A DNA stretch of 64,000 nt from Microthrix sp041394405 (GCA_041394405.1 JAWKIF010000011.1:1-64000); one strand, 5' to 3'; positions 17,213 to 25,869 are shown, counted from the stretch's first letter. The notes: a model not told the origin generated them from the sequence alone. Numbers and translations are program-made.

Positions 17213-17276
17213 TCTCACGGTCCTCTCATGGCGCTCTCATCTGTCGATTCCCATCGTTCTCTCATCTGGTTCTCAC
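17213..17276. promoter_or_regulatory. Array of 11-bp-spaced TCTCAY direct repeats (probable response-regulator operators)
   Basis: Five TCTCAC/TCTCAT hexamers start at 17213, 17224, 17235, 17260 and 17271. The spacings are 11, 11, 25 and 11 bp, so there is one triplet and one doublet on the same face of the helix. OmpR-family regulators bind tandem direct repeats with about one helical turn spacing (family knowledge). The array sits between the response regulator and the divergent gene at 17351, so it may drive both. Confidence 0.7.
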
Positions 17277-17350
17277 ATTGGCTCGCCACACTGGCACCCT
17301 CACCCGAACGACGCGGGAGATCTGCCCGCACGTCACCCCGAGGAGCATCC

Positions 17351-18322
17351 ATGTCCGAGCAACCCCTCGAATCGCCCGCCTCGCCCGCCTCGCATGACCA
17401 GTCGGGTGGCACGCCCAACCGCGGTCGCCTGCTCGTCGGTGCTGCGGTCGGCGCGGGCGTGCTCGCCGTAGGCGGCCTGGCGGCCGGGCCGCTGGCCGGT
17501 GCGCTCCAAGATGACGACAACGAGCCTGCGGCTGCGCCGTCGACGACCGCCTCGGCCTCGGGACAGAACGATGGGTCTGACACGACCGACGGTCGCCACG
17601 GCGGGAGCCAGTTGACCGATGAGGAGCGGGCTGAGAAGCGCACCGAGCGCCTGGGCCGAGTGTTCGGCGACCTGGTGTCGGCCGGCACCCTGGACGAGGC
17701 CGACGTGGCGAAGATCGGGGAGGCGCTGGAGGCCAACCGCCCCGAGCGTCCCGAACCCTCCGAGGACGGCGAGCGGCCCACCCGAGAGGAACTGCAGCTC
17801 AAGCGTGCCGCCGTCCTCGACGCAGCGTTCGCATCGCTGGTCTCCGACGGCACCCTGGACCAAGCGCAGGCGGACGCCGCCCGTGCCGCGCTCGAGGATG
17901 CCCCCAAGTTGGGCGAAGGCGGGCGCCGTGGGCCCGGCCCGTTGGCCGGCCTCGTGGACGACGGCACGCTGACCCAGGACGAGGCCACGCAGCTGGGGGA
18001 GCTGTTCCGGGCGAGCCGCCCCGAGCGGCCGGAGCGCCCCGAGGACGGCGAACGCCCTTCCCAGGAGGAGCGCGAGGCGGCCGTGGAGGCGCGTCAGGCC
18101 GAGATGGCCGAGGCGCTGGAGTCCACGCTGGCCGACGCCGTCGACCAAGGTGTGGTGAGCCAAGAGCAGGCCGACGCGGTCAAGGCGGCGATGGAGGAGG
18201 CCCGGGCATCGGGGCCGGGCCGCAACGGTGTCGGACGCCGCGGCGGCTTTGGGCCGGGTGGCCATGGGCCCGGCGCACCTGCAGCCGAGGGCGAGACGGT
18301 GCCCACCGACGAGGGCGACTGA
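17351..18322 (+). CDS. Membrane-anchored protein with four LVxxGTLTxxQAD-type repeats
   Basis: 323 residues. The ATG at 17351 follows GAGGAGC by a few bases. A single membrane segment (about 28-50, GRLLVGAAVGAGVLAVGGLAAG) is preceded by a short polar N-terminus, so it is anchored or secreted. Four helical repeats follow: LVSAGTLDEADVAKIGEAL, LVSDGTLDQAQADAARAAL, LVDDGTLTQDEATQLGELF and AVDQGVVSQEQADAVKAAM, separated by charged ERP/PED linkers, with a Gly/Arg-rich tail. Function unknown. It is divergent from the two-component genes and shares their repeat-rich promoter, so it is probably a target of that system. Confidence 0.75.
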   Translation: MSEQPLESPASPASHDQSGGTPNRGRLLVGAAVGAGVLAVGGLAAGPLAGALQDDDNEPAAAPSTTASASGQNDGSDTTDGRHGGSQLTDEERAEKRTERLGRVFGDLVSAGTLDEADVAKIGEALEANRPERPEPSEDGERPTREELQLKRAAVLDAAFASLVSDGTLDQAQADAARAALEDAPKLGEGGRRGPGPLAGLVDDGTLTQDEATQLGELFRASRPERPERPEDGERPSQEEREAAVEARQAEMAEALESTLADAVDQGVVSQEQADAVKAAMEEARASGPGRNGVGRRGGFGPGGHGPGAPAAEGETVPTDEGD

Positions 18323-18361
18323 CCGCCAAATCGGGTGGGCGTGGCCAACTACTGTTGGGCG

Positions 18362-18718
18362 ATGGCCAACGTCACCATCTACCACAACCCCAATTGAAAC
18401 TCTTCCAACAATGCCGTGAGCATTGCCGAGGAACTGGGCGTGGACTTCGACACCGTCAACTACCGCAAGGACCCGCCCGACGAGTCGACCTTGCGTGACC
18501 TCATTGCCAAGCTGGAGGACGAGCCCACCGCCTTGGTTCGGCGGGACGCCTTGTTCAAGAAGCTTGGGCTGAGCGATGCCGACGTGGAAACCGAGGACCA
18601 GATCGTCGAGACCATCCTGGCGAACAAGATGATCATGCAGCGGCCGGTGGTGGTGGCCGGTGATACTGCCATCATCGGTCGTCCCAAGGAACGCATCCGC
18701 GAGTTGCTCGGCGGCTGA
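18362..18718 (+). CDS. ArsC/Spx-family thioredoxin-fold protein with in-frame TGA at the catalytic position (candidate selenoprotein)
   Basis: 118 codons if TGA at 18395-18397 is read as selenocysteine. The frame starts MANVTIYHNPN, then TGA as codon 12, then NSSNNAVSIAEELG. Glutaredoxin-type arsenate reductases start MxxITIYHNPxC with the catalytic Cys at residue 12, so TGA falls exactly there. The rest is typical: YRKDPP, ALVRRDALFKKLGL, NKMIMQRPVVV and a final GRPKERIRELL. A 17-nt hairpin begins 11 nt after the TGA (see separate entry). Without readthrough only a GTG at 18416 is left, and the product would lose its first strand and active site. The alternative is a nonsense mutation. The in vivo substrate could be arsenate or an oxidised thiol partner. 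The promoter may give a short leader (TACTGT near 18351). Confidence 0.72.
18398..18425 (+). promoter_or_regulatory. SECIS-like stem-loop
   Basis: After the TGA come 11 nt, then CAATGC (18409-18414), loop CGTGA, GCATTG (18420-18425): a perfect 6-bp stem and a 17-nt hairpin. A G is the second loop base, 19 nt past the TGA. E. coli fdhF has the same 11-nt gap and a 17-nt SelB-binding minihelix, and bacterial SECIS models ask for a G in the first two loop positions (established knowledge). The hairpin lies in coding sequence, as expected for bacteria. Confidence 0.65.
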
Positions 18719-18755
18719 GCCTCGGCCCGACCGCCCAGCTTCTGCTCACCCGTCC

Positions 18756-18789
18756 GGTGTCGAAACCCTCACGTGAGGGTTTCGACACC
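18756..18789. terminator. 34-bp perfect palindrome between convergent genes
   Basis: A perfect inverted repeat centred between 18772 and 18773, starting GGTGTCGAAACCCTCAC and ending with its complement. It contains the core GAAACCCTCACGTGAGG that recurs in the next palindrome. It lies between the ArsC-like gene and the convergent amidase and can form a loopless cruciform or a strong hairpin. Terminator for both genes, or a protein site; no T-run. Confidence 0.6.
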
Positions 18790-18796
18790 CCAGGCA

Positions 18797-18824
18797 CGCG
18801 AAACCCTCACGTGAGGATCTCGCG
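18797..18824. repeat. Second, imperfect palindrome with the same core
   Basis: 28 bp, CGCGAAACCCTCAC followed by GTGAGGATCTCGCG, with two mismatched pairs. It is 7 bp after the 34-bp palindrome and shares its central GAAACCCTCACGTGAGG. A tandem pair of this kind suggests either a repeated extragenic element or a doubled terminator ahead of the amidase stop. Confidence 0.6.
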
Positions 18825-18837
18825 TCGCCGCGGGGGC

Positions 18838-20202
18838 TCAGATGGCGAACGGCGTGTAGCCCTCCGGGTGGAGCTGCCAGGGCGCAACCCGCTCCAGCAG
18901 CGCGGCTGCGCCGAGCGCCAGCCCATCGTCGTAGCGGGCCGAGACCAGCTGCATGCCGATGGGCACGCCGTGGGCGTCCGTGCCGGTTGGCACGGAGACC
19001 GCCGGATGGCCCGTCATGTTGAGGTCCGTCGTGTTGGTGGCGACGGCCGGATCATCGGTGCTGCCCGCACGCGTGGGCAGCGGCCCCTCGGGTCCCCACG
19101 AGCCCACGTTGGCCACCGGCGACATCAGGATCGTGTCGGGTCGGGCGGCCTCGGCCACGATGGCGTCTACCGCAGCGGCCAGCTGCCAACGCGTCCGCTC
19201 CGCAGCGAGGTAGTCGGACAGGCTGACCTCGCTGCCGAGCGCCAGCATGAACGCCAGGCTGTCCTCGGCGGTGTCCCAGCGATCCCGGTAGGGCTCCAAG
19301 GCGTTCGCCAGGTCGGCGCACGCGATGGTGAACCAGGCCAGCGTGGCATCCGTCGGCAACAACCCGCTGCGCAGTTCAACCTCCACCCCGGCGGCCTCGA
19401 ACGAGGCACAGGCGGCATCGAAGGCCGCCCTCACGTCGTCGTCGACATCGCTCCGGAAGGTGGGCGTGGCGATCACCCGGGTGGGGCTGCGTGGCACCAG
19501 GTTGGTCGCCGACGCCGGGATGGACATGGGGTCGCCCGGGGTGCCGCCGACGATCACCCGGGCCTCCGTCAGCACATCGGCGACCGTGGTGGCGGTGGCC
19601 CCCAGCGTCGAGAAGGTGGGCCACGACGGGCGGACGTCTCGGCCCACGGCCCCGGTGGTCGGCTTGTAGCCGACCAGCCCGCAGGCCGAGGCGGGCAGCC
19701 GCACCGACCCGCCGCCGTCGGAGGTGGTCGCCAGCGCGACGAGTCCCGCTGACAGTGCGGCGGCGGATCCGCCACTGGAGCCACCTGGCGATCGCTCGGT
19801 GTTCCATGGGTTGCGGGTCGTGCCGAAGACCTGATTGGTGGTGAACCCCGTGTGTCCGAACGCCGGCGTGTTCGACTTGCCCACCACGATGGCCCCAGCG
19901 GCGCGTAGGCGGGACACCACCAAGTCGTCCGACGAGGCCACCGGAGCCTCCTCCAGCCACGGGCTCCCCATGGTGGTGCGCATCCCGGCGACGTTGCTGA
20001 GGTCCTTGACCAGCAACGGCAGCCCGGCCAACGGCCGGGAGCGGGCGACCGACTCGGCCTCGGCCAGCGCCTCGTCGCCCCGCAGCGCCACCACCGCACC
20101 CAGCTCGCCGTCCCGATGCTCGATGCGGCGCAGCGCCTCGGCGACCAGCTCGCGCGGGTGTACCTCGCCGCTGCGGACCAGCGCGGTCAGTTCGTCCCTC
20201 AT
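18838..20202 (-). CDS. Amidase (amidase-signature family)
   Basis: 454 residues from the ATG at 20202, which has a strong G-run ribosome site (GGGGGGGGAA). It hydrolyses an amide bond with a Ser-Ser-Lys triad: Lys66 in PLLVKDLS, cis-Ser143 in SPGGSSGGSAAAL, and nucleophile Ser166 in SDGGGSVRLPA. The C-terminal part has LMSPVAN and MTGHPAVSVPTG. Length is normal for stand-alone amidases rather than GatA, and no gatB or gatC is near. Substrate unknown. Confidence 0.88.
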   Translation of the reverse strand: MRDELTALVRSGEVHPRELVAEALRRIEHRDGELGAVVALRGDEALAEAESVARSRPLAGLPLLVKDLSNVAGMRTTMGSPWLEEAPVASSDDLVVSRLRAAGAIVVGKSNTPAFGHTGFTTNQVFGTTRNPWNTERSPGGSSGGSAAALSAGLVALATTSDGGGSVRLPASACGLVGYKPTTGAVGRDVRPSWPTFSTLGATATTVADVLTEARVIVGGTPGDPMSIPASATNLVPRSPTRVIATPTFRSDVDDDVRAAFDAACASFEAAGVEVELRSGLLPTDATLAWFTIACADLANALEPYRDRWDTAEDSLAFMLALGSEVSLSDYLAAERTRWQLAAAVDAIVAEAARPDTILMSPVANVGSWGPEGPLPTRAGSTDDPAVATNTTDLNMTGHPAVSVPTGTDAHGVPIGMQLVSARYDDGLALGAAALLERVAPWQLHPEGYTPFAI

Positions 20203-20369
20203 CGATTCCCCCCCCTGTGGTTTGGAGGGGAGGGTATCGGCAGTCCGTCGTGGCCGGAGCGGGCCGGTGTGGCTGGCGTTGGCTGGCGTCGTTGGGCGTT
20301 TGCCCTGCGAGCAGGGGAAGATGTGGACGCTCGTCGCAGGGGCGACGTTGAGCTGGGGGAGTGGTCTCG

Positions 20370-22652
20370 ATGAGTTGGATTGGCAGACGCGGTCGGTCGA
20401 CACGCCGGCGGCGCAGCGGGCTGCTTTGGCTCTGCCTGGCGGCGACCGCGTTGCTGGCCGCCGCCTGTAGTGACACCGGCGGAAGTGACACCGGCAGCGG
20501 TGCTGGTGGCGGGGAGGGCGAGCGAGGGTTGGCGGTGGAGGTGGTGTCGTCGCGGCCCGACGTTGTGACCGGCGGTGACGCCGTGCTGGCCGTGCCCTCC
20601 ATGGACGAACCGGCCACGCTCTCGGTGGCGTTGGACGGACAGGACCTGCCAACGAGAACTGCACCGGCCCCGCGCAATGGCAAGGACGTCGGCCCGGCCG
20701 TGGTGGTCAGCGGTCTGCCCGAGGGCACCTCTGAGCTGCGTGTCACCGCCGAGTCGGAGGACGGCACGCGCCTCGCCGGCGACGTCGAGGTGACCAATCA
20801 CCCGCGCAGCGGCCCCGTGTTCTCGGGCGAGCAGTTCACGATGACGAAGTGCTCAACCGAGTCGTTCGGCCTGAAGCCCGCCAAGCCCCCGGCATGCGAC
20901 GCCCCCACCCGGTTCGCGTGGCGCTACGTTGACACCGAGGGCGCCTACCACGACCTGGCCGATCCGACGTCGGACCCCACCGACGCCCGCATGGTGGCGA
21001 CCGCTGACGGGTCGCAGCGACCGCTGATCATCCGAGACGAGTTCGGGGTCATCAACCGCTCGCCGTATCAGGTGTCGGTATTCGACCCGAGCCCGTCGGG
21101 CGAACCTGACGGTTCCTCGTTCGATTCGGCGGGCTGGAACGGGCGCCTCGTCTATCGCTACGGCGGGGGCTGCGGAACCAGCTACACCCAAGGGTTCTTC
21201 CTGCTGGGCGAGGCCGAGGCCGATCTCTACGCCAAGGGCTATGCCACGGCGACCGCCACGTTCAACACCTTCCAGGTGATGTGCGACGACGTGCTGTCGG
21301 CCGAGACCACCTCGATGGTCAAGGAGCACGTCATCGAGACCTTGGGTGCGCCGGTGGTCACCATCGGTGAGGGCGGCTCGGGAGGGGCCATCCAGCAGTA
21401 CCTGATCGCCCAGAACTATCCGGGCCTGCTGGATGCCATCGGCCCGACGCTGCCGTTCCCCGATGCCGTCTCGATCTCGGCCGGGGTGCTGGACTGCTCC
21501 CTGCTGGCGAAGTACTTCGATGGCCCCGGCACGGCGTTGTCCCCGGAGCGTCGGGCGGCGATTGCCGACCAGCTGTCCGCCCAGACGTGTGAGTTCTGGG
21601 ACCGGACGTTCGCCTCGGGAGTGGATCCCACGAAGTGCGGGCTGGATCTGGTGCCCGATGGCGCCGACGTTGCGCTGTTGCCCGGTCAGCTGGGCGGGTT
21701 CCTCACGCCGCCCGCCGAGGTGGTGTTCGACCCCGAGTCCAACCCCGACGGCATCCGCTGCACCCTCCAGGACGCCAACGTGGCCACGATGGGCACCGAT
21801 CCCGACAGCGGCTGGGCGCGGCGCCCGTGGGACAACGTCGGCGTGCAATACGGCCTGTCGGCGCTGAACGCCGGAGACATCACCGCCGAGCAGTTTCTCG
21901 ACCTGAACGAGCGCATCGGAAGCTACGACCTGAACGGCAAGCAGCAGCCGGATCGGGCCGAGGCCGACATCGTCAGCCTGGAGGCCGTCTATCGAACGGG
22001 CCGCATCAACCTCGGTGAGGGCGACCTGCGCCGAATTCCGGTGATCTCCGTGAACATCTACACCGACCCACAGGGCGACATCCACGACCGATTCCGGGTG
22101 TTCACGGTGCGGGAGCGGCTCTCACGCGACGGCGCGTCCCCCGGCAACTCCGTCATCTGGACCCAGGGAGTGCCCGAGGGGGATGGCCTCGTCGAGGCGC
22201 TCACCGGCGGCATCTCGCTGGGAACCCAGCTGATCGAGGTGCTCGACGAATGGGCCACCGCCATCGCAGCCGGAGGCGGCGAGGGGGCCGGCGCCACCGA
22301 CCGGGCGGCGTTGGTGCAGCGCACCCGCCCCGAGGCGGCCGTCGATACCTGCTGGGACGACGGCGGCAAGGTGCTCGCCCGGGGCGCCGACGCCAACGAC
22401 GAGGAAGCGTGCGCCAAGCGTTACCCGGTGCGCGGGGATCCCCGCACGGGGGCTGGGGCGCCGCTGTCGGACAACACCATGAAGTGCCAGACCCGGCCGG
22501 TGCCCGATGCGTTGGCCGACGACACCTACGAGGTGAGGTTCTCCGATTCCGAGGTGGAGCGCCTGGAGCGGATCTTTCCCGACGGCGTGTGCGACTACAC
22601 CCGGCCGGCGGTTGGCGAGACCGCCATCGCCGGGGAGTGGCAGCGGTTCTAG
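20370..22652 (+). CDS. DUF6351 family secreted lipoprotein
   Basis: 760 residues. The ATG at 20370 follows GGGGGAG. An Arg-rich N-terminus, a hydrophobic helix and the lipobox LAAAC (about residues 29-33) mark it as a lipoprotein. The body resembles DUF6351: VVSSRPDVVTGGDAVL, NHPRSGPVFSGEQF, EFGVINRSPYQVSVFDP, WNGRLVYRYGGGC, and a nucleophile-elbow-like TIGEGGSGGAIQQYLIAQNYPGLLD, which suggests an alpha/beta-hydrolase-type enzyme acting outside the cell. Substrate unknown; some relatives are annotated as tannase/feruloyl-esterase-like (recall, not checked). Convergent with the ClC gene. Confidence 0.75.
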   Translation: MSWIGRRGRSTRRRRSGLLWLCLAATALLAAACSDTGGSDTGSGAGGGEGERGLAVEVVSSRPDVVTGGDAVLAVPSMDEPATLSVALDGQDLPTRTAPAPRNGKDVGPAVVVSGLPEGTSELRVTAESEDGTRLAGDVEVTNHPRSGPVFSGEQFTMTKCSTESFGLKPAKPPACDAPTRFAWRYVDTEGAYHDLADPTSDPTDARMVATADGSQRPLIIRDEFGVINRSPYQVSVFDPSPSGEPDGSSFDSAGWNGRLVYRYGGGCGTSYTQGFFLLGEAEADLYAKGYATATATFNTFQVMCDDVLSAETTSMVKEHVIETLGAPVVTIGEGGSGGAIQQYLIAQNYPGLLDAIGPTLPFPDAVSISAGVLDCSLLAKYFDGPGTALSPERRAAIADQLSAQTCEFWDRTFASGVDPTKCGLDLVPDGADVALLPGQLGGFLTPPAEVVFDPESNPDGIRCTLQDANVATMGTDPDSGWARRPWDNVGVQYGLSALNAGDITAEQFLDLNERIGSYDLNGKQQPDRAEADIVSLEAVYRTGRINLGEGDLRRIPVISVNIYTDPQGDIHDRFRVFTVRERLSRDGASPGNSVIWTQGVPEGDGLVEALTGGISLGTQLIEVLDEWATAIAAGGGEGAGATDRAALVQRTRPEAAVDTCWDDGGKVLARGADANDEEACAKRYPVRGDPRTGAGAPLSDNTMKCQTRPVPDALADDTYEVRFSDSEVERLERIFPDGVCDYTRPAVGETAIAGEWQRF

Positions 22653-22907
22653 CGGGCCTGGTTACGGCGAGGGGGCTCGGAGTGACCCGACGTCAGGCCG
22701 AGTCGAAGTCCGACGGAAACGGGTCGCTGTCGTCCCCGCTCGCGTCTCCGGTGTCGTGGCCGCCCCCGCTGCCCACCCAGCCGGCTCGCTCGCCGGGGAC
22801 CGCGGGCGGTGGCGCCGCAGGCGGGAGCGGAGGTGGCCGAGGGCCCGCCTCGTCACCTCCTGCGGTGAGGGTCTCGTGACCGCCGGTCGGACGGGAGACC
22901 TCTCCGG

Positions 22908-24434
22908 TCACCCGTCGCACGCTGCCGGTCTCCAGCTGCTGGATCTCGGAGGTGTCGTTGCCCTGGTCCACCAGGATGGGCCGAGGCGTCTCTCCGGTGG
23001 GTCGGTGCCGGCGCCCCAGCACCGAGGGGTGCGGATGCTCGTGGCTCCGGCGGCGTCGCCCGCAGCAGGTGTCTCACCCGACCTCAGGCCCACCGTGCCG
23101 ATCTCGCCGGTGAGCGGATCGGATCCTCGCCCGGGGCTGCGGCGGGTGCGACGCCGTTCGTGCACCAGCTGAGCGCGCTTCTGGTACTGGGTGAAGGAAC
23201 TGGTGCCCATCATCAGCTCGGCGGCCACGGCGGCGAGGAGGCCCGGCACGACAAACCCGGGGCGGCCGGTGGTTTCGGCCACGAACATCACGGCGGCCAG
23301 CGGCACCCGGTAGCCGGCACCCAGCATGGCGGCGATGCCGATGACGGGGAAGAGCGTCGTGCTGTCGGCGCCGATCAGCTCGCCGGCCAGGCGGCCCAGC
23401 AGCGCGCCCGCCACCACCAGCGGCACGAACAGGCCGCCGGGCGCGCCTCCGGCGACCGCCGCTGCGGTGCCCAGGTTGCGGGCAACGAGGATGACCACCA
23501 GCACCCAGATGGTGCGGTTGTCCGCCAGCGCCCAGTTGACCAGGCCATACCCGGGGCCCAGCACGCCCGGTTCGTCGGCCGCCAGGCGCACGCTCAGGCT
23601 GGCCGCCGAGACGACGACGCCGCTCAGCAGCAGGCGCCGCCAGTCGGGCCCGCTGGTGGACAGACGCTTGGCCAGCGCAATGGCCGCGGCACCCCAGCGG
23701 GCCACCAGCCCGGCCAGGGCGCCCAGCAACAACGCGAACCCCAGCTGGGGCAACATCACGTCTGCGCTGCCCTGCACCGGGAACAGGGGCTCATTGCCGA
23801 TGATCAGCGAGAAGGTCACGTAGCCCGTGGAGGCGCCGATGAGCGCCGGGAGCAGGGAGCTGTGGGCGAGGTCGCCCTGGTACGGCGACTCGATGGCGAA
23901 GATGGCCCCGGTTGCGGGGGCGCGGAACACCGCGGCAACCCCTCCCGCTGCGCCAGCCACCAGCAACAGGCGGTGGTCGATGCGGCCGAAGAGCCGGGGG
24001 ATGCGCCGCTGCACGGTGGCGCCGGCCGACGCCCCCATGTAGATGGCCGGGCCCTCGAGCCCGAGGGGATTGCCGCTGGCCAGGGCAACGACGCTGGCCA
24101 CCACGCGCCCGCGCAGGGCAGGCCCCCCGAGCACGCCGCCCTCCTGGTGGAATCGCTTCAGGTACTCATCGGAGGTGGAGGGGGTGGCGCCGCGGCCCAG
24201 GGTGCGAAGGATGAGGTGTGCCATCACCAGCCCAAGGGGCGGCCCGACCGCTGCGGTCCACGGCGGCAGCGTCCGAAACCCCTCCAACAGGCGAAAGACG
24301 CTCCAGTCGAAGGCCACGGCGGCCAGTCCGGCCAGTGCGCCGACGAGCGCCGACACCAACAGCACCTCGCGGCTGGCGCGGCCGAGTTCCTTCAGCTCCT
24401 CTGGATCAGGGGTTGAGGGAATGAATCTCCACAC
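22908..24434 (-). CDS. ClC-family chloride channel/transporter
   Basis: 508 residues from the GTG at 24434. About ten membrane helices with ClC marks: GLEGPAIYMGASAGATVQRRI (the GREGP region), a gating segment APATGAIFAIE that has the conserved glutamate, and GGAPGGLFVPLVVAGALLG (GGxFxP). The usual GSGIP motif is replaced by STSDEYLKRF. The last 80 codons read poorly (Pro/Arg/Trp-rich). A different minus frame from about 23022 to 22693 has a more protein-like tail (RPILVDQGNDTSEIQQLE...), so a single-base frameshift near 23020 probably misplaces the C-terminus; see finding. Confidence 0.85.
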   Translation of the reverse strand: MWRFIPSTPDPEELKELGRASREVLLVSALVGALAGLAAVAFDWSVFRLLEGFRTLPPWTAAVGPPLGLVMAHLILRTLGRGATPSTSDEYLKRFHQEGGVLGGPALRGRVVASVVALASGNPLGLEGPAIYMGASAGATVQRRIPRLFGRIDHRLLLVAGAAGGVAAVFRAPATGAIFAIESPYQGDLAHSSLLPALIGASTGYVTFSLIIGNEPLFPVQGSADVMLPQLGFALLLGALAGLVARWGAAAIALAKRLSTSGPDWRRLLLSGVVVSAASLSVRLAADEPGVLGPGYGLVNWALADNRTIWVLVVILVARNLGTAAAVAGGAPGGLFVPLVVAGALLGRLAGELIGADSTTLFPVIGIAAMLGAGYRVPLAAVMFVAETTGRPGFVVPGLLAAVAAELMMGTSSFTQYQKRAQLVHERRRTRRSPGRGSDPLTGEIGTVGLRSGETPAAGDAAGATSIRTPRCWGAGTDPPERRLGPSWWTRATTPPRSSSWRPAACDG

Positions 24435-24533
24435 GTGACGTGACCGTACTGCGCGTCGGGCTGCGCGCCTCGCCGATCCGCAGCGAGGTGGGCTCCTCCG
24501 GCGGCTGGGAGCAACGGGTTCTAGGGTGAGGCA

Positions 24534-25862
24534 ATGGCTGACTACTTCGCGGGCATCGGTCGCATTCCGTATCTCGGGGCCGACAGCGACGACCCGCTGG
24601 CCTTCCGGTTCTACGATCCAGATCGCCTGGTTCTGGGGCGTCGCATGGAGGATCACCTGCGTGCGGCGGTGTGTTACTGGCACTCGTTCTGTTGGGGCGG
24701 CAGCGATGTCTTCGGTGCCGACACCTTCGCCCGTCCGTGGCATGACGATGGCCTCGAACCCATGGCGGCGGCCAGGGCAAAGGCCGAAGTGGCCTTCGAG
24801 TTCTTCGCCAAGTTGGGTCAGCCGTACTTCTGCTTCCACGACCGGGATCTGGCTCCGGAGGGCGACAACTTCGCCGAGAGCTGCCGGCGGCTGGACGAGA
24901 TGGTGGAGGTGACCGCCGGACACATGGAACGCACGGGCACCCGGCTGCTGTGGGGCACGGCAAACCTGTTCTCGCACCCGCGCTATCGGGCCGGAGCGGC
25001 CACCAGTCCCGACCCCGAGGTCTTCGCCCATGCCGCAGCACAGGTGGCCAAGGCGATGGAGGCCACCCACGCCTTGGGCGGCGAGAACTACGTGTTGTGG
25101 GGCGGCCGCGAGGGCTATGAAACGCTGCTCAACACCGACCTTGCCGTCGAGGAGGATCGCTTGGCGCGGTTTCTCTCCCTCGTCGTCGAGCACAAGAACC
25201 GCATTGGGTTTCCCGGCACCCTCCTGATCGAGCCGAAGCCGGCCGAGCCCACCAAGCATCAATACGACCATGACGTGGCGGCCGTGGCGGGCTTCCTGGA
25301 GCGCCACGGGTTGGAGGGCGAGCTGAAGGTGAACATCGAGGGCAACCACGCCACCCTGGCCGGGCACTCGTTCCACCACGAGGTGGCCCAGGCGGTGGCC
25401 CTGGGCGTGTTCGGCTCGATTGACGCCAACCGGGGCGACCCCCAGAACGGCTGGGACACCGACCAGTTTCCCAACTCGGTCGAGGAGCTCACCCCGGTGC
25501 TCTACGAGATCCTGCGGGGCGGGGGCATGGGCACCGGCGGGTTCAACTTCGACACCAAGCTGCGGCGCCAGTCGACCGACCCGGCCGATCTCTTCCATGC
25601 ACACATCGGCGGCATGGACACCCTGGCTCGGGCATTGCTGGCGGCGGCCTCCCTGGTGACCTCGGGTGAGCTGGCTGCTGCGGTTGAGCAACGCTCCCGG
25701 GAGTGGGCCACCCCGTTGGGCCGGTCCATCGACGGCGGCGAACACACCCTGGCCACCCTGTCCGAGCTGGTCGCCGCCGAACACCTGGAGGGCACCGTGG
25801 CCACCGGCGGCCAGGAGCGGTTGGAAAACCTGGTGAACCGCCACGTTGAGCGGGCCCGGTAG
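24534..25862 (+). CDS. xylA: Xylose isomerase
   Basis: 442 residues, class II length. Converts D-xylose to D-xylulose with two divalent metals. Seen: HSFCWGGSDVFG, FCFHDRDLAPEG (catalytic His/Asp), ENYVLWGGREGYETLLNTD, IEPKPAEPTKHQYDHD (metal Glu), KVNIEGNHATLAGHSFHHE, SIDANRGDPQNGWDTDQFP and GGFNFDTKLRRQS. The ATG follows the ClC gene divergently by about 100 bp. xylB follows directly, forming the standard two-step pathway to xylulose 5-phosphate. Confidence 0.96.
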   Translation: MADYFAGIGRIPYLGADSDDPLAFRFYDPDRLVLGRRMEDHLRAAVCYWHSFCWGGSDVFGADTFARPWHDDGLEPMAAARAKAEVAFEFFAKLGQPYFCFHDRDLAPEGDNFAESCRRLDEMVEVTAGHMERTGTRLLWGTANLFSHPRYRAGAATSPDPEVFAHAAAQVAKAMEATHALGGENYVLWGGREGYETLLNTDLAVEEDRLARFLSLVVEHKNRIGFPGTLLIEPKPAEPTKHQYDHDVAAVAGFLERHGLEGELKVNIEGNHATLAGHSFHHEVAQAVALGVFGSIDANRGDPQNGWDTDQFPNSVEELTPVLYEILRGGGMGTGGFNFDTKLRRQSTDPADLFHAHIGGMDTLARALLAAASLVTSGELAAAVEQRSREWATPLGRSIDGGEHTLATLSELVAAEHLEGTVATGGQERLENLVNRHVERAR

Positions 25863-25869
25863 CTCGCCG

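Noticed and set aside
18416..18718. Short ArsC-like gene starting at GTG 18416
   Set aside because: It would lack the first strand and the active-site loop, and it has no ribosome site. Reading through the TGA restores the whole family.
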